DNA of 64,000 nucleotides from Macrocystis pyrifera. Taxonomy: Eukaryota > Sar > Phaeophyceae > Laminariales > Laminariaceae. Below, one piece after another: positions 20,140 to 30,779 of the stretch (positions are counted from its first letter, which is position 1; each line of letters opens with the position of its first letter). A program made the translations under genes and the position numbers. Location: NCBI GenBank assembly GCA_031763025.1, contig JASSKH010000009.1, positions 8,621,305 to 8,685,304 on the forward strand, read 5' to 3'. Under the pieces are notes generated by a model. It was not told the DNA's origin. It worked only from the letters and a program-made list of their open reading frames with translations, and searched no databases.

Positions 20140-22488
20140 ATGAAAACTCAAGAGGTGGGAGGGTCTGCTTCCCCTCACGGTGGCCAAGCCACTGAGACCC
20201 AGGGCCCCTCAGTGCTCCACCGCCCAAGGCCCTTCGATGCGGATAGAGCGTCTTGTACAACAGACCAACAAGAGGAGCACGAGTCTAGGCACGAGCCCCA
20301 TGAGAACGACGTGGATCGAGCGCCTTGTACAACAGACAATGAGGAGAAAGAGCTTCGACCAGAGCCCCCTGACGGGGCCCGAGCAGCCTCCGAAAGCCTC
20401 ATCCAACACCCCTTCCGTGCCTCGCTCGGCTGAGCGAGCTCTGCCGTCCAAGAAAACTGGACGCCCCCGCTCCTTAGAGCGCGTGACGCGCGTGATGAGC
20501 CAGGCCTTGGATCTTGCAGCTTTGACTCCCCACTCGTGCCCTCTGCCGTCCAAGCCACCTGGAAGACCTAGCTCCGCTGAGCGCGTACCCAGCCAGCCCG
20601 CGAGCTAGCTGCGTCTGCTCCGGGCTGGAGCACGTCGGACAAACCTGGACGCAGCGCTCTCCATGCAACCCAGCTGCGCTCTTCGCCGTCGGGTCTACCT
20701 GCTTCTGGGCCAGATGAGAGAGTATATCTGAGACTGTTTTTTCGCCTCGCATCCCACTGTTGTCTGACTCTGCCCGTACTCGTAGGATGGCCACGGGTGA
20801 TGCTGCCACTCGTGAATTTGTTTCCGTGCCGCCGCCACACGATGACACACTGGATTTCAGTGTTGAGCCTGCTACCTGCGCTGCTCTAGCTACAAACAGA
20901 GATCCTGGAAATTACAGTACTGCTTCAAGTTTTCATGCTGCTGTTAGAGGGAGCGCTACGGCCGCTCGTGAAATTCGTCCCAACCCTCGCCCACAAGACG
21001 GCACACTGGATTTCAGTATCGCGCCCGTTTTGCCCGCTGCTGTAACCACCCACGCCGATTCCGCTGGAAATTCCACTACTGATGCGAGTTCTCATGCTGC
21101 TGTTAGAGAGAGCGCTACGGCCGCTCGTGAAAATTTGCCGCCCCTCGCCCAGAAGACGGCACGCTGGATTTCAGTATTGCGCCCGCTTTGCCCACTGCCG
21201 TAGCCACCCACGCCGATTCCGCTGGAATTCCACTGCTGCTGCGAGCTTTCATGCTGCTGATAGAGGGAGTGCTACGGCCGCTCGTGATTTGTTTCCCGCC
21301 CCTCGCCCACAAGACGACACACTGAATTTCAGTACTGCGCCCGCTTTGCCCGCTGCGGTAGCCACCCGCGACGATTTTGCTGAGAATGCTCGTGCTGATG
21401 CGAGTTTTAATACTGACGTTAGAAGGGACGAAATTTTTAATAGGCCCTCCAGTACCGGAGTGCCCGCTGCTGTAGCCACCCGCGACGATTCTGCTGAGAA
21501 TTCTTGTGCTGATGCGAGTTTTAATACTGCTGTTAGAGGGGGCGATGCTTTTAATAGGCCCTCCAGTAGCCGAGACGTATCAAAACCAACCACACTTGCT
21601 GCTAGTACACGCACAAACCGCGACGACCGCCCTTCTATCGCGACACCTTCTGTGGTCGATGCTCGTCCCCCCAGCGCTCGTAGCGCTCGCCGTATGGCGC
21701 GCAACGCCTTGATCCCTGCTGTCCAGGTTGCTGAGCACGAGCCGCGGCTATTGCCTCCGCTGCTTCTGCGCTCCACGACCCTGAGAACCGCGGAATCTCG
21801 CTCCCCCCCCCTGCCCCGGCACCTTCCCCTGGTCCGATATATTGCGAGCGTCCCCGTCACACCATGTCACGGACGGAAAATACTCGGGAGGAGGCATCCC
21901 GCCCCGCCAGATCTATCAGCGGGCTGAGGACGTACGGCTCCCCTCCCTCGTCGGGACAAAGGACCCTCAAGCTCCCGGACCCCACGTCTCTGGAGGCCGA
22001 TGTGAACTACGAATACACGGATTCGGAGGACGCGCGGATGGCGGTCGCGGAGGACGAGCGGCTGGCAGCTGGGGAGGACGCGCGCCTGGCGGCTCCGGAA
22101 CCTGGCAGTACACAAGCGTCGCCTCTCTGCCTGCCTGGAGCCTGGACCCCCTCCCTTCCCCGGACAGGGCGGCCATTCTCCAGCACTGGCCCGCCATTTC
22201 AGGGTCCGCCGCGGGTCCGCCGCGGCGCCCGAGCGGGGGAGGAGACTCATCCGGTCATAATGGCGGTCCTGCCGTGAGCAGGGTACAGATCGAGCCGGGG
22301 CCACATCTCGGCGAAACGGGGCTGGGCGTCGGAGAACCTGACGCCAGGGAAATGAAAGCTCGAGCGACGGGCGCACCCGGAGATATCGCCCACGGGGAGA
22401 CGCTTCTCATGCTAATTCTTTCAGCTCCTCCACGGACGGCAGCGGCAAAGCCCCCGTCCCCGAGGTCACAACCAGCTCCAAGAGGCAA
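20140..22488 (+). pseudogene. Gypsy Gag, N-terminal repeat region
   Basis: It probably starts at the ATG at 20140. The first 97 codons contain two copies of a D-R-A-(S/P)-C-T-T-D-(N/Q)-(E/Q)-E unit. After a frame change the sequence runs through Ser/Arg-rich repeats and then at least four units of ~155-160 bp beginning D-D/G-T-L-D/N-F-S (about 20841, 20995, 21152, 21310). Two shorter ~117-bp units follow, with A-T-R-D-D..A-D-A-S-F-N-T (about 21361 and 21478). Further shifted frames (21864-22277, 22277-22504) are acidic, then Pro-rich. This long, repetitive, disordered N-terminus is unusual for Gag. Several frameshifts make the product non-functional as read. Confidence 0.55.
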
Positions 22489-24122
22489 GTGGTTCCCTCG
22501 CTGACTGATGTGATTTCTTCCGGCGCGCTTCTCGGTCGTTTGACCATGCCCGATGACCGCGCCATGCTCATGTCGCCTAACCTTGTTCACGCCCGAACAT
22601 CGGCGATCGACTCCGCCGCCGCTGCCGCCGCGAAAAAGCACACCGCCGACGTTCAACGGGCGTACAAACACCTGGGACTGAAGGATATTTCGCGCATTTC
22701 TGTCCTACCTTTTCCCTCTTCGATCAACCCTTTCGATGCTGCGCAACAACTCACTCGTTCGGTCATGGCCTCCGCTTCTGATATTCTCATGGTGTACAAC
22801 GATGTCAGTCATGAAGGCCTTAGTTCTACTGATTGAATCCCCGGTTGGGAGTACCCTCTCAAGAAATCCTTCGCGTGCGCCATCGCGCCTGAAAAGCCTA
22901 CAGCCCCTCTCACTACCTTGATGGATGATTTGTTTAGACAGGTGTCGCGCGCCCTCGTAGCCGGATCGACGGGACCGGAGGCGTTCACGCTCTTCGTGAG
23001 GTTTCTGAGCAACCACTTCGACCGCACCCGACACGGGGGCCAGCTACATCAAAGTGCATCCTTTTGGCGTGCCTAACGGGACCCCCTTTTCCGATTTTAG
23101 TCGTGCATTTCGAGGGTTGGTGTCGGCAGCGACGGGGACTGAGCGTGTTTTGGCAGCGGGGGTAGAGGTTGTTTTGAGGTGGTTCGGATGGCGGTGAACG
23201 AGCAGTGCCCCAGCTTGGTGCCCACGCTGTACCCGGGAGTTTTGGCTACGCGTTCGGCACTTGGACGCCATGTGCTTGGCTTTCGAGACTCTCGCGAATA
23301 ACAAGACACCTGCCATCAACGGCGAAAAATATTTTTATTTGCCTGCTTCTTCGACGGGTGTGCGGTCATCCGCCCCGTCGGGGCCCCGGCCCGCCAATGG
23401 TGGTCGCGGCCAGGGCCGGACGCTTCCCCAGTCGCCTTCTTGGCAGACGGGATCGCGCAATAATCCGCTTGTGATGAATGTCAACAAATCCATCCCTGAC
23501 TGCCTCGACCCGTGGTTTGACACCTCTTCCAATTGCTGATCCCTTGAAGAACACCAACATGCTGAAGTTCACGCCGTTTGCATGTCCATCCAGACCCCTC
23601 TGGAGCGGCCTCCTTTCATCGTCCGCTCGCGCAGCCACCCTCAGCGAAAACCGAGGGCATTGTTTGTACTGCCACGAAGACACACACTCTCTCCGACAGT
23701 GTAGACACCCTTTTCTAAACCTTAGTGGTATCTTAAACCCCGACCTTGGAACGCTCGGCGAGGACGGCGACGTGTTCCACCGTCGGCAAGAACGCACGAT
23801 CAGACACCGCCGCGAGATCAGACACCGCCGCGAGAACAATTCACGACCGAACAAACACAACCAGAAGAAACACAGGTGTCGTCCCGGCCACTCGCGAGGG
23901 CAACATCACGGCCAGGATCAGCAAAACAGACAAGGTGACGGCTACAACACACACGCGGATCGAGGACACCAGCAGTCTGACTCCGGACATCACGGTGGTG
24001 GTTCGACCGCCCCTGCCCCTTCCATCGCAGCTCCCGTTTCGCGGGTTCGCTACGGTGCCTCCCATAACACTGGCAGAAACCCGAACGGACGCCAGCCAGG
24101 CACCTTCCGCGCCGGCAACTGA
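22489..24122 (+). pseudogene. Gypsy Gag, capsid-like part and nucleocapsid zinc knuckle
   Basis: 22489-22836 and its continuation in other frames to about 23540 form a helical, capsid-like stretch (e.g. P-L-T-T-L-M-D-D-L-F-R-Q-V, then T-L-F-V-R-F-L-S-N). The frame from 23478 contains a perfect CX2CX4HX4C knuckle, C-L-Y-C-H-E-D-T-H-S-L-R-Q-C, at 23661-23702. A His/Gln/Arg/Gly-rich tail follows, as expected for a nucleic-acid-binding nucleocapsid. Stops and frameshifts occur near 22836, 23070 and 23540. Confidence 0.7.
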
Positions 24123-25089
24123 CAGGTCGACGGCGGTTCGGCTCCTCCTGCCCGCCCGCCGCCAGCATTGCCGGGAGAAAAAACATTGATTTCACAAGAT
24201 GCTCACGTCCCAGACTCACTCAGCGACTCAGCGTCGACCTGCTCCGCTTCCGCCCCGCGCGTTTACTCCGTACGTCGGACCGACGCAGCGACTCAGCTCC
24301 ACTGCCTTTCCCGGGGAGCCCCCGGGCGCCTTCCCCGATGTCGGGATCCCGCGCCTCAAACGCCGCTCCCCTCAACCTGGGCACGAGAGCAGGCGCGATA
24401 AACACCGCTCTCCCGAACCACGCACCGCGCAGCTCGACGAGTGTCGCGCCGTCGCGTCGTTTTCTTCATCGAGGGTATCCCCCTCCTACACCTCCCAGTC
24501 ATGCGGTGGCGGTCGGTTTGAGGTGTGGGAAGGCAAACACCGAAACCCCGAGATCTCGGTTGAAGCTCGACTCGGCATTTCCTCGCAATAACGGTGGCCA
24601 CTCCACCCTTTTTCCTGTCTAGGAGGAATCAACAAGATTAACTACCTCGTCACCCTTCCCCACTAGTTCTACAGGACGGAAGCCCTCTCCGGTGGACCCT
24701 TTGTTGCCCCCCACCCGAGCACCGTTCTTGAATACGTCTACAGGGTCTGTAGGCCCTCTTTCGTCTTCGCGCACGCCACTCCACGTGCGCAACGCTCCTT
24801 CGGCTCCAGTGGAACAGGAGAAACCTGGCACTGTCCGTCGAGCCAGCGGTGACTCCACGGCCTCCGGTCAGATCAACCGGAAAGCATACCCGATAAGTTC
24901 GGAAGAATCGCAGCTCTCGTCAAGCAGAACGGCTCAGAGCCCCCTGCCCCCTTTGGTCCAGGACAGAGATCATCGGGCGCAGTAAGAGAACCTTCCGGCG
25001 ATTTTTTGCCTACGAGCAATGGTGACACAGAGCCAGTATACATCGAACCAAACTCGTCTCGTGCACCAGGGGCTCAGTGCTCTCAGATA
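24123..25089 (+). other. Proline/serine-rich spacer between Gag and the NADAR domain
   Basis: Overlapping short frames in all phases (24199-24591, 24338-24622, 24692-24985), rich in Ser, Pro, Arg and Thr, with no domain. It may be a degraded linker of the polyprotein. The last stop before the NADAR frame is the TAA at about 25087. Confidence 0.35.
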
Positions 25090-26110
25090 AGCACATTCCC
25101 CCAAACACACACCCGCAACTGCGGCCACCGACGACTCGGCACCGTCGGTCTTTGACCTTACTCTCGAATATTCAACGGAGCGGGTGGTACTGTTCTGGCA
25201 GCCCCCCTCCTATTTTTCGCAGTGGTCCCCCTCGTCTTTTGTCATCGACGATGTGTCATATTCCTGCGCGGAGCAGTATATGATGCCTGAAAAGGCTCGC
25301 CTTTTTCAGGACCACGACACAGCAGAGCGGATAATGGCCTCGCCAGACCCACGTGAGCACAAACGCCTCGGTCGAGGCGTGCATAACTTCGACTGCGCTA
25401 TCTGGGACCGCGTTCGGGAAGACGCCGTCCTCGCTGGTACTTTTGCCAAATTCTCGCAGAACCCGGCCATGAAGCAGCACCTATTGAGTACTGGCACCAA
25501 ACTGTTGGCTGAAGACAGCCCTTTGGACGTCGTGTGGGGCATCGGTCTCCGGGCAGACGACCCCGAAGCTCGAGACCCCTCTCCGTGGCGTGGGAAAAAC
25601 TTGATCGGGAACGCTCTTGCCGCCGTTCGCGACACCCTCAGCTCAAGTGAGGCCGGGTTGGCATACCCCGCCTCCTCTCATCAATTTCGCACTCCGACCA
25701 GGACTGACAGAATTCCTGAGATTGCACCGGCGTCGCCCCGCCCTTTGGCCGTGGCCCGCGCTTGCCCAGGTCCTCCCTTGGAGTTTTCGATCTATTTTTC
25801 CGACGCGCCGGCTGGTCACTGCCCCGAGGTTTTAGTTGTCGCACCTAGTGTCGATCCTCCTTCGCGCTGCCAGAACACGGTCCCTGCCTCGTCGGGGGCA
25901 CCATTACCCTCGATGACGCCTCTTTTACAACCAAAATTGCAATTCACAGCGGAGCTGGCGTTCTTGCACCTTTTGGTTCCGTGGCGCTTCTTGACGCTGG
26001 CTCCCCACAGACTTTCATCCGATGAGATGTTTTGGGTCGCATGCACTCGGTTGGTGCGGCATCCCTCGCATGCGAGCAGAAATGCGCCCCTCGTTCTTGG
26101 GGAGGGGTAA
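25090..26110 (+). CDS. NADAR (YbiA-like) domain embedded in the gypsy polyprotein
   Basis: This frame opens after a TAA near 25087 and runs intact to 26110. About 152 residues (25184-25640) read as a whole NADAR/YbiA domain: W-S-P-S-S-F-V-I-D-D-V-S-Y-S-C-A-E-Q-Y-M near the N-terminus, then K-A-R-L-F-Q-D, H-K-R-L-G-R-G-V, I-W-D-R-V-R, K-F-S-Q-N-P-A-M, L-L-S-T-G-T-K-L-L, V-V-W-G-I-G-L and W-R-G-K-N-L-I-G-N-A-L. Family members (E. coli YbiA, bifunctional riboflavin enzymes, eukaryotic proteins) act on N-glycosidic bonds of riboflavin intermediates or are linked to ADP-ribose metabolism. No stop or shift interrupts the domain, while Gag and Pol around it are broken. The ~150 residues after it are unrecognised. 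It overlaps the protease frame. The role in the element is unknown. Confidence 0.85.
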
Positions 26111-26330
26111 GCGAAATGGCCCCTCTGAAGAGTTCGACGAGTGTGCGCCCGTCCAATTTTTTCGAAAAAATGAGCCTACTTGCTCCCTCGCAGTTTGGGT
26201 CTGCGTGGTTCCCCCCTCAGTGATGCAGCATGCAGTACTATTGGGACGTGACAGCTAGATGCGTTTTAATTGCCGCTCTTACCGCTCTCTGCCACCTCGG
26301 CCGTCTGATCAACGCGTTTTTGGCGAGCTG
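25870..26330 (+). pseudogene. Gypsy aspartic protease (retropepsin-like), broken
   Basis: In a frame different from the NADAR ORF, the sequence reads G-T-I-T-L-D-D-A-S-F-T, then V-A-L-L-D-A-G-S-P-Q-T-F-I. This is the retropepsin active site with D-A-G instead of the usual D-T/S-G. An in-frame TGA follows (about 26022). After a frame change the second conserved motif V-L-L-G-R-D-S appears (about 26237-26255), with a TAG at 26256 where a Trp is usual, and then F-N-C-R-S-Y. It would cleave the Gag-Pol polyprotein if intact. Confidence 0.7.
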
Positions 26331-26353
26331 GAGTTCACCACGCCCCGACAGGC

Positions 26354-27754
26354 ATGTCCGTGTACGCCATCGACCCCGCCGCTTCGGGTGGAGGCTTCCA
26401 TCTACGCTACGATGGCGCGGCAGGGGTTACCCTGTCCGACAATCTTCAACTGCTTGCTGTTCACTTTGTTCTGAGCGATGGATCCCCGGTCCTCACTGGA
26501 CACTACTTGGTCGACATGATGCCCCAGCCCGACCTACCCTCGGTCGGGGAGCACTTCGTCTCCGCCGGACGACAGGTTCTTCCCCTCGTTGGAGTGGCGG
26601 CTCTCGAGTCGGGGGACATCCTCGGCGTCGCCCACGCCCCACTGCTGAGCGTCTCGCTGGACGTTTTGCAGCAGGACAACCGAGCCCCCAGCCTTCCCTC
26701 CGGACTATCTGAGGTGTTTCCGGTCTCACCAGTTACTGCTGCCCCCCTCGCAGCTCCAGCCTCGCCCTCGCCTGCACTGTTTTCGCGTTTAAGCCCAGCA
26801 CAGCGCGCTTCGTTCCTGAGCGTCTGGGCACGCTTGCCGTTACATCTGTGGGACGTGGGTTTTGACCTTCACGGCACGGGCTGGACCCATGAGGCCATCG
26901 AACAGCTGGGGGACGTTGTCTGCGAATTTCCTGACGTTTTCTCGAAGTCCAAGTCTGATTTAGGTTCCTGCTCGTTGATGTCTTTCGTGATTTCGGTCCC
27001 GGAAGGAAGCGCTCCTGTCACGTCCAGGCCGCACCGCATCAACCCCATCCTGGCCAAGGAAGTGGAGGCCACCTTGGATCAGTACCTAGCGGCAGGCCTG
27101 ATCCAGCACTCGACCTCTCCGTACTCGAGCCCGTTGGTGATCATCTCGAAGAAGTCTGGAGGCGTTCGGATCACCGTGAACTACAAACTCTACCAGATCA
27201 GCAACGTCAGCCAGCTGCATATTCCTCGCGTGGACCAAGTCTTCGACTCCCAGGGGAAGGGACGGGTGTTTTTCCTCTTCGATTTGGTCTCCTCGTTCCA
27301 CCAGATTACCGCGTACAAGGACACCGTCCCTCTCACAGCGCTTTTCACTCCCACAGGCCTCTACGAGTGGCTCGTCATGACCCAAGGCAGCAGTGCTTTG
27401 CCCGGCTGGTTCGTCAAAGTGATTAATGAAGTCATTAAAGGTCTGTCACAGGTGGTGGCCTACCTTGATGATGTGATCGTTTTCGACTCTGATCTGACGG
27501 CTCACGTCAAGACGATAAGAGCCCTCTTCGAACGCCTGCGCAAACACAACCTCAAGCTCTCCCCCTCGAAGGCTAGCCTCGGCGCCACGGACGCCAATTT
27601 TCTGGGCCACTCCATTTCCCTCGCGGGTATAAACCCTAATGCGGAACAGTTTTCGGCTTTGATGAAAATGTCTAGGCCCAAGAACCTCAAGCAGGTCCGC
27701 GCCCTGATGCGCGGCGTAGGATATTATCGCAAATTCTTTGTCCGACCTGTCTAA
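26354..27754 (+). CDS. Gypsy reverse transcriptase
   Basis: A 466-codon open frame. After a linker, the RT region shows F-P-D-V-F-S-K-S, P-H-R-I-N-P, E-V-E-A-T-L-D-Q-Y-L-A-A-G-L-I, S-P-Y-S-S-P-L-V-I-I-S-K-K-S-G-G-V-R, F-L-F-D-L-V-S-S-F-H-Q (first catalytic Asp kept), T-P-T-G-L-Y-E-W and the catalytic A-Y-L-D-D-V-I-V-F (YLDD at 27461-27472). The thumb/connection S-P-S-K-A..F-L-G-H and Y-Y-R-K-F follow. Some consensus positions differ (F-D-L-V-S-S-F). The frame is lost at about 27740 by a one-base shift, not at a natural end. It makes cDNA from element RNA. Confidence 0.88.
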   Translation: MSVYAIDPAASGGGFHLRYDGAAGVTLSDNLQLLAVHFVLSDGSPVLTGHYLVDMMPQPDLPSVGEHFVSAGRQVLPLVGVAALESGDILGVAHAPLLSVSLDVLQQDNRAPSLPSGLSEVFPVSPVTAAPLAAPASPSPALFSRLSPAQRASFLSVWARLPLHLWDVGFDLHGTGWTHEAIEQLGDVVCEFPDVFSKSKSDLGSCSLMSFVISVPEGSAPVTSRPHRINPILAKEVEATLDQYLAAGLIQHSTSPYSSPLVIISKKSGGVRITVNYKLYQISNVSQLHIPRVDQVFDSQGKGRVFFLFDLVSSFHQITAYKDTVPLTALFTPTGLYEWLVMTQGSSALPGWFVKVINEVIKGLSQVVAYLDDVIVFDSDLTAHVKTIRALFERLRKHNLKLSPSKASLGATDANFLGHSISLAGINPNAEQFSALMKMSRPKNLKQVRALMRGVGYYRKFFVRPV

Positions 27755-28501
27755 ACGGATACTTCTTCTCACCGCCCTTCCCCTAAAGGGGGTCAAGTAC
27801 GTCTTTACGCCGGTATGGAAGTTATCGTCCGCCAGATCCTCGCCGCTTCCCCACCGATTTTAGTCTTCCCTGACTAGGACGCCGTGGCCGACGGCTCCCG
27901 CCCCTTCCACGAGTACTGCGACGCCTGCATCGACGGTTTTGGTGCCGCGCTCGAACAAGAACAACCGGACGGCTCGGTACGGCCCATTACTTAGATCAGC
28001 CGCGGTACCCTCGATTCCGAGAGGCACTGGACACCGTTGGACCTGGCAGCTGGAAGCATTGTCTGGGCCATCAAACGACTCCGAGGTTACCTGTGCAGCA
28101 CGAAGTTTGAAATATGTTCGGACCACAAAGAACTTGAGAGCATCGGCAAAGTAGGGGACCATAACGCACGAGTCCAGCGGTGGCTCGAGTTCCTCACCGC
28201 GTTCGACTACACCCTCCAGTACCGTAAGGGCAGCGCCAATGGAAATGCTGACTTTCTCTCCCGCTTGCCGGAGCCCGCCACAGAAAACGACCGCAGTGGG
28301 TCTAGCACCCCCACTCCCGTCGAGAACGGTAGTATCTTCCTCATCCGAGCCTGCGGGCTTCGCACTCGCTCCTCGCTGACCCCCGGTGTCGGTTTGGGTG
28401 GGCTGGTGCCCCCGCACCGAAAGTGCCGTCTTGGGTGGGCTACCTTTCACCTCTTCGGATTTTCGCGATTTTCGCACACACGGGCCACGTATGAGGATTG
28501 A
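27755..28501 (+). pseudogene. Gypsy RNase H (RT-associated), two in-frame stops
   Basis: One frame carries I-L-V-F-P-D, a TAG (27875-27877), A-V-A-D-G-S-R-P-F, Y-C-D-A-C-I-D-G-F-G-A-A-L (catalytic Asp region), another TAG (27992-27994), then E-R-H-W, G-Y-L-C-S, C-S-D-H-K-E-L and N-G-N-A-D-F-L-S-R-L. All are hallmarks of the gypsy RNase H domain that removes template RNA. The first TAG stands where the family usually has Trp. Confidence 0.85.
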
Positions 28502-28861
28502 CGACCTCTCTGCTCCTTCGAGAAGATTCGTCGCTCGTGTATCTGCTTCCGTCGCCACCGTCGACCGCCGTCCTGGCTTGAGGGGTTTTCACCCCCCGCC
28601 AACGCCGCTTTCGCTTCGGTTTTTGTCGTACCCTCCGGGGGCGACCAGGGGTCCGCAGAAGACCCCGCTGCAGCGATAATTATCGCCCAGCGCGCTCCTC
28701 CCACGACGAGAACTTTACAGGGCGAAGATTCAGCCGCGAGCACTGCTCCGGCCGCGTTTTCCCTGTCAGGCCAGGGTTCTGCAGAGGCACCCGCTGCTGC
28801 AACGATTGTCGCCCAGCGCGCTCCTCCCCCGACGAGCACTTTACAAGGAGAAGATTCCGCT

Positions 28862-30681
28862 GTGATCACTGATCCGGCCGCGTCTGCCCCATTGCCGCCT
28901 GGTAACCCGGCGCCTCTGAATGTTTTGCCGTCTTCAGGCCGCATCTCAACTCGAACGCACCGACGAATAGCCGCCGCCGCTGGCATCGCGCCGCCTGCTG
29001 TTGATTATGGCTTCGGACCCGGCGGGGCCCATAGACCATCACTTTGGCGTGCTATCACCTTGCCGCGAGCCCCACGGCCGCGACCGCCTGCACCCGTCGT
29101 TATGGTCCCGGCTCCTGCCACCTCGTCGATCCCGACGGCACCCATCCCGTCCGACCGCGACCGCACCGAGCCCGTGGAAACTCCTCTTTTACGGCGTCTG
29201 CCGCCAACTGATGCCCCGCCTGTCACCACGACCGACTTGGACGCCCTCGGCGCAGCTGCCGAATTTCAGTTGGGTGATTCCGCAGCGCGCTATTCGCACG
29301 CCGTCTGGGCTCGGGAACAACACGCCAAGCCTGCGTGCAACGCCGCCATGCGCTACATAGCCCTTGGCCGGCCGGATGTTTTGCCCGCCGACTTCTTGTC
29401 GTGTTTCCCACCCCACCAGCACCCTCCCTTTTCGGAGGTTCAGGAACTGACTAACAAAGGCCGCTTGTACACCACCGACGCGGGCATCGGTCTACTTGTC
29501 CGAAAGGCGCCCCCCCCCCCTGCGTCGGATACGCAACGCCCGGTGGGTCGTACGGCCTGTTTATTGAACGACGAGCCTATTCGCATTTATGTTCCGCTGC
29601 TCATGCGCCCCTGGGTCATGCAGGCTTGCCATTCCACGGATTCTTGCCACCTACGAACCGTGCGCACCCTATATAGGCTCGAACTTTTCTGCTGGTGGAT
29701 TGGTATGAACATCTGCACCCGTGGTGGCTACGAAACTGCTTGAAGTGTCAAGCACGGAAAACGTCGAGGAAGACCGTCCGGTAGTCCTCCATCACGTTGC
29801 CCTTTCCAGAAGGGCCCGGCATCGCCGTCAGCATTGACTATTTCGGCCCTCTCCCGGTGACGCCTCGAGGTAATACCTACATATTTCTTTTCACTGATCG
29901 TTTCGGCCGCCGAGCCGACATGTACACCGTCACAGCGGCAGAGTTCACCGCTGAGGGCACAACTAACATTCCCATCAACCGGGGGTATAACTTTCTTTGG
30001 GGGTGCCCGCGCAGCATCCTCTCGGAAAACGGCCTCCAGTTCTGCTCCAACCTTTCGCACGCCATAAATCAGCTTCTCGGGGTTCGAAAAATTGCCACCA
30101 GCTCCTACGACTCAAACGCCAACGGTGAGGCGGAACGTGTAAACCACACGATGGCCCAAATGCTGGTAATGGTCGTCAACGAGCTCCAAAACAACTGGGA
30201 TGAACAGCTCCCTCACGTCGAATTTGCGTACAACAATTCCGTCCGCGCCACCATGGGTCTGGCTCCCAACGAGGTAAATATGGGTCGGCTGCCATGCCTC
30301 CCTATATTCGAGCGTGCTGAAGTCGCCGACCACCAGAGCTTGACCCGCGATCACCTTGCCTACTTCGACTTGGCGACGGACCGTCAGCAGCGCGCGTACG
30401 ATACCGTTCGCGAACACCACGCCCTCACTGTTGCTCGCGTGAATCGCCGCAACTCCGCCCTCTCCGACGCTCTGCGTCCGGTGACGTTGGCGGTTGGGTG
30501 TGGGTGTAAAATACGGCGGCCACCATCCGCCAGCGCGCGAAACCCGACACGGACGGCAAGGTCCTCAAGGCCAAACTCTCGCTCAACTGGACGAACCCCT
30601 ACAAAGTTCTCGCAGTTGGCCTCTGCTCCTCAGCGGACACCCCGGACGGATCTCCTCTCGGAGCAAAGCTCCTGTATTTGA
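28862..30681 (+). pseudogene. Gypsy integrase
   Basis: 28862-29743 is a Pro/Ala-rich linker ending in the H2C2 zinc-binding start (A-C-H-S-T-D-S-C-H, about 29620-29650). A frameshift near 29715 precedes the C-x-x-C pair (N-C-L-K-C-Q-A-R). 29797-30681 holds the core: first Asp in S-I-D-Y-F-G (29836-29838), L-S-E-N-G-L-Q-F where the second catalytic Asp reads Glu (codon 30025-30027), and Glu in N-G-E-A-E-R-V-N. F-A-Y-N-N-S and R-R-N-S-A-L-S-D-A-L follow. After about 30490 the frame shifts again (L-A-V-G, A-K-L-L-Y-L-N-L, V-S-V-Q-R-C-K-P-C-A-N). Integrase inserts the cDNA into host DNA. Confidence 0.88.
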
Positions 30682-30779
30682 ATCTTCCTTCCGATATGCC
30701 CGGCGTTGAGGCTCGCCGGCACGTATCAGTTCAACGCTGCAAGCCCTGTGCCAACCCCCACGACATTGGCGACATGCCG

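Noticed and set aside
20175-20558. Long minus-strand ORFs opposite Gag (also 21249-21860 and 21867-22376)
   Set aside because: They mirror the G+C-rich, repetitive Gag coding sequence and have no motif.
25184-25640. NADAR domain as a bacterial contaminant or an independent host gene
   Set aside because: It lies between Gag and protease inside matching LTRs, with no promoter-like spacer or introns, and the surrounding sequence is clearly retroelement. It is best read as part of the element, though capture from a host gene remains likely as its origin.
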